From Kitagawia praeruptora (lineage: Eukaryota > Streptophyta > Magnoliopsida > Apiales > Apiaceae), in NCBI GenBank assembly GCA_037693485.1, contig CM075346.1, positions 133,630,501 through 133,694,500 of the forward strand: DNA of 64,000 bases. Reading direction: 5' to 3'. Both the position numbers and the translations under genes were made by a program. Shown here piece after piece: positions 63,726 to 64,000 of this stretch. Under the pieces are notes generated by a model. That model did no database searches. It was not told the DNA's origin and saw only the letters and a program-made list of their open reading frames with translations. The stretch's first letter is position 1. Every line of letters starts with the position of its first letter.

Positions 63726-64000
63726 TTGAATACTCCCTGGATTGGTAAGGGTTTTGCGACGGAAATTAATCTGTGTGCTGGTTGAATTAGATATAAGTGA
63801 TCGACAACCTAATAAATAATACGGAGTATCTAAAAATACGTTAATTTATAAAATCTTTAAATCCAATTTTATGGATATAGCATCACTCTAATCACAATAA
63901 CTATTATATAGGGTGAACGAATGAAATTATGAGTTTAACACTGTTAATTTCCTAAAATGAAAAGTTACGGAGTTAGTGCTAGTGTTGCAGATTTCGGAAA
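63726..64000. other. Right flank, nothing recognised
   Basis: AT-rich non-coding sequence with no reading frame or repeat that I can support. Confidence 0.5.

Overview
The window is plant nuclear DNA, most likely from a eudicot. It is AT-rich and contains one recognisable host gene (a DUF674-family gene with one intron), several plant-type MITEs, a TRIM element, and a block of about 57 kb of nested LTR retrotransposons. I see no bacterial genes, rRNA, tRNA genes or CRISPR arrays. The species cannot be named from the sequence.

Left flank (1-6460). This part holds a Helitron-like 3' end (about 599-630), a local duplication (about 690-1245 and 1620-2265) whose second copy carries a Stowaway MITE, and the DUF674 gene on the minus strand (2458-3362). 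It also holds a small MITE (3900-4078), a MITE nested inside another MITE (4193-5112 with a hAT-type insert at 4366-5104), a C-rich tract, and a nearly perfect 314-bp TRIM with its target-site duplication (TSD).

Nested block (about 6465-63725). The outermost layer is a Copia fragment, F, flanked by inverted CACTA-like subterminal repeats. Its reverse transcriptase reading frame is cut at 7257 and resumes at 62356. Inside it sits element A, a Sirevirus-like Copia on the minus strand (7258-62350, TSD TTTGT). A was hit twice. Element B (minus, 13992-39335, TSD GTTAG) landed in A's gag, and element C (plus, 25807-38428, TSD GGAAC) then landed in B's gag. Separately, element D (a Ty3/Gypsy element, minus, 42482-62068, TSD ACTGA) landed in A's 5' LTR, and element E (plus, 45153-57909, TSD CCCAC) then landed in D's RNase H region. 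All five inserted elements keep both LTRs and a 5-bp TSD, so the order of insertion is read directly.

How the parts relate. A, B and C are one broad family. Each has a gag with zinc knuckles, a pol in the order protease-integrase-RT-RNase H, and a third long ORF after pol (ORF3). C has all three ORFs open and is the best candidate for an autonomous element. B has a nonsense change and frameshifts. A has a frameshift and a deletion joining RNase H to ORF3. B and C lie head to head, forming an inverted repeat with arms of roughly 11 kb. Both carry, between pol and ORF3, a conserved consensus splice donor and acceptor 1127 nt apart, which suggests that ORF3 is expressed from a spliced RNA. D lacks integrase and RT, and E has no intact coding sequence. 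Both nevertheless have nearly identical LTRs, so both look like recently mobilised non-autonomous elements.

Right flank (63726-64000): nothing recognised.
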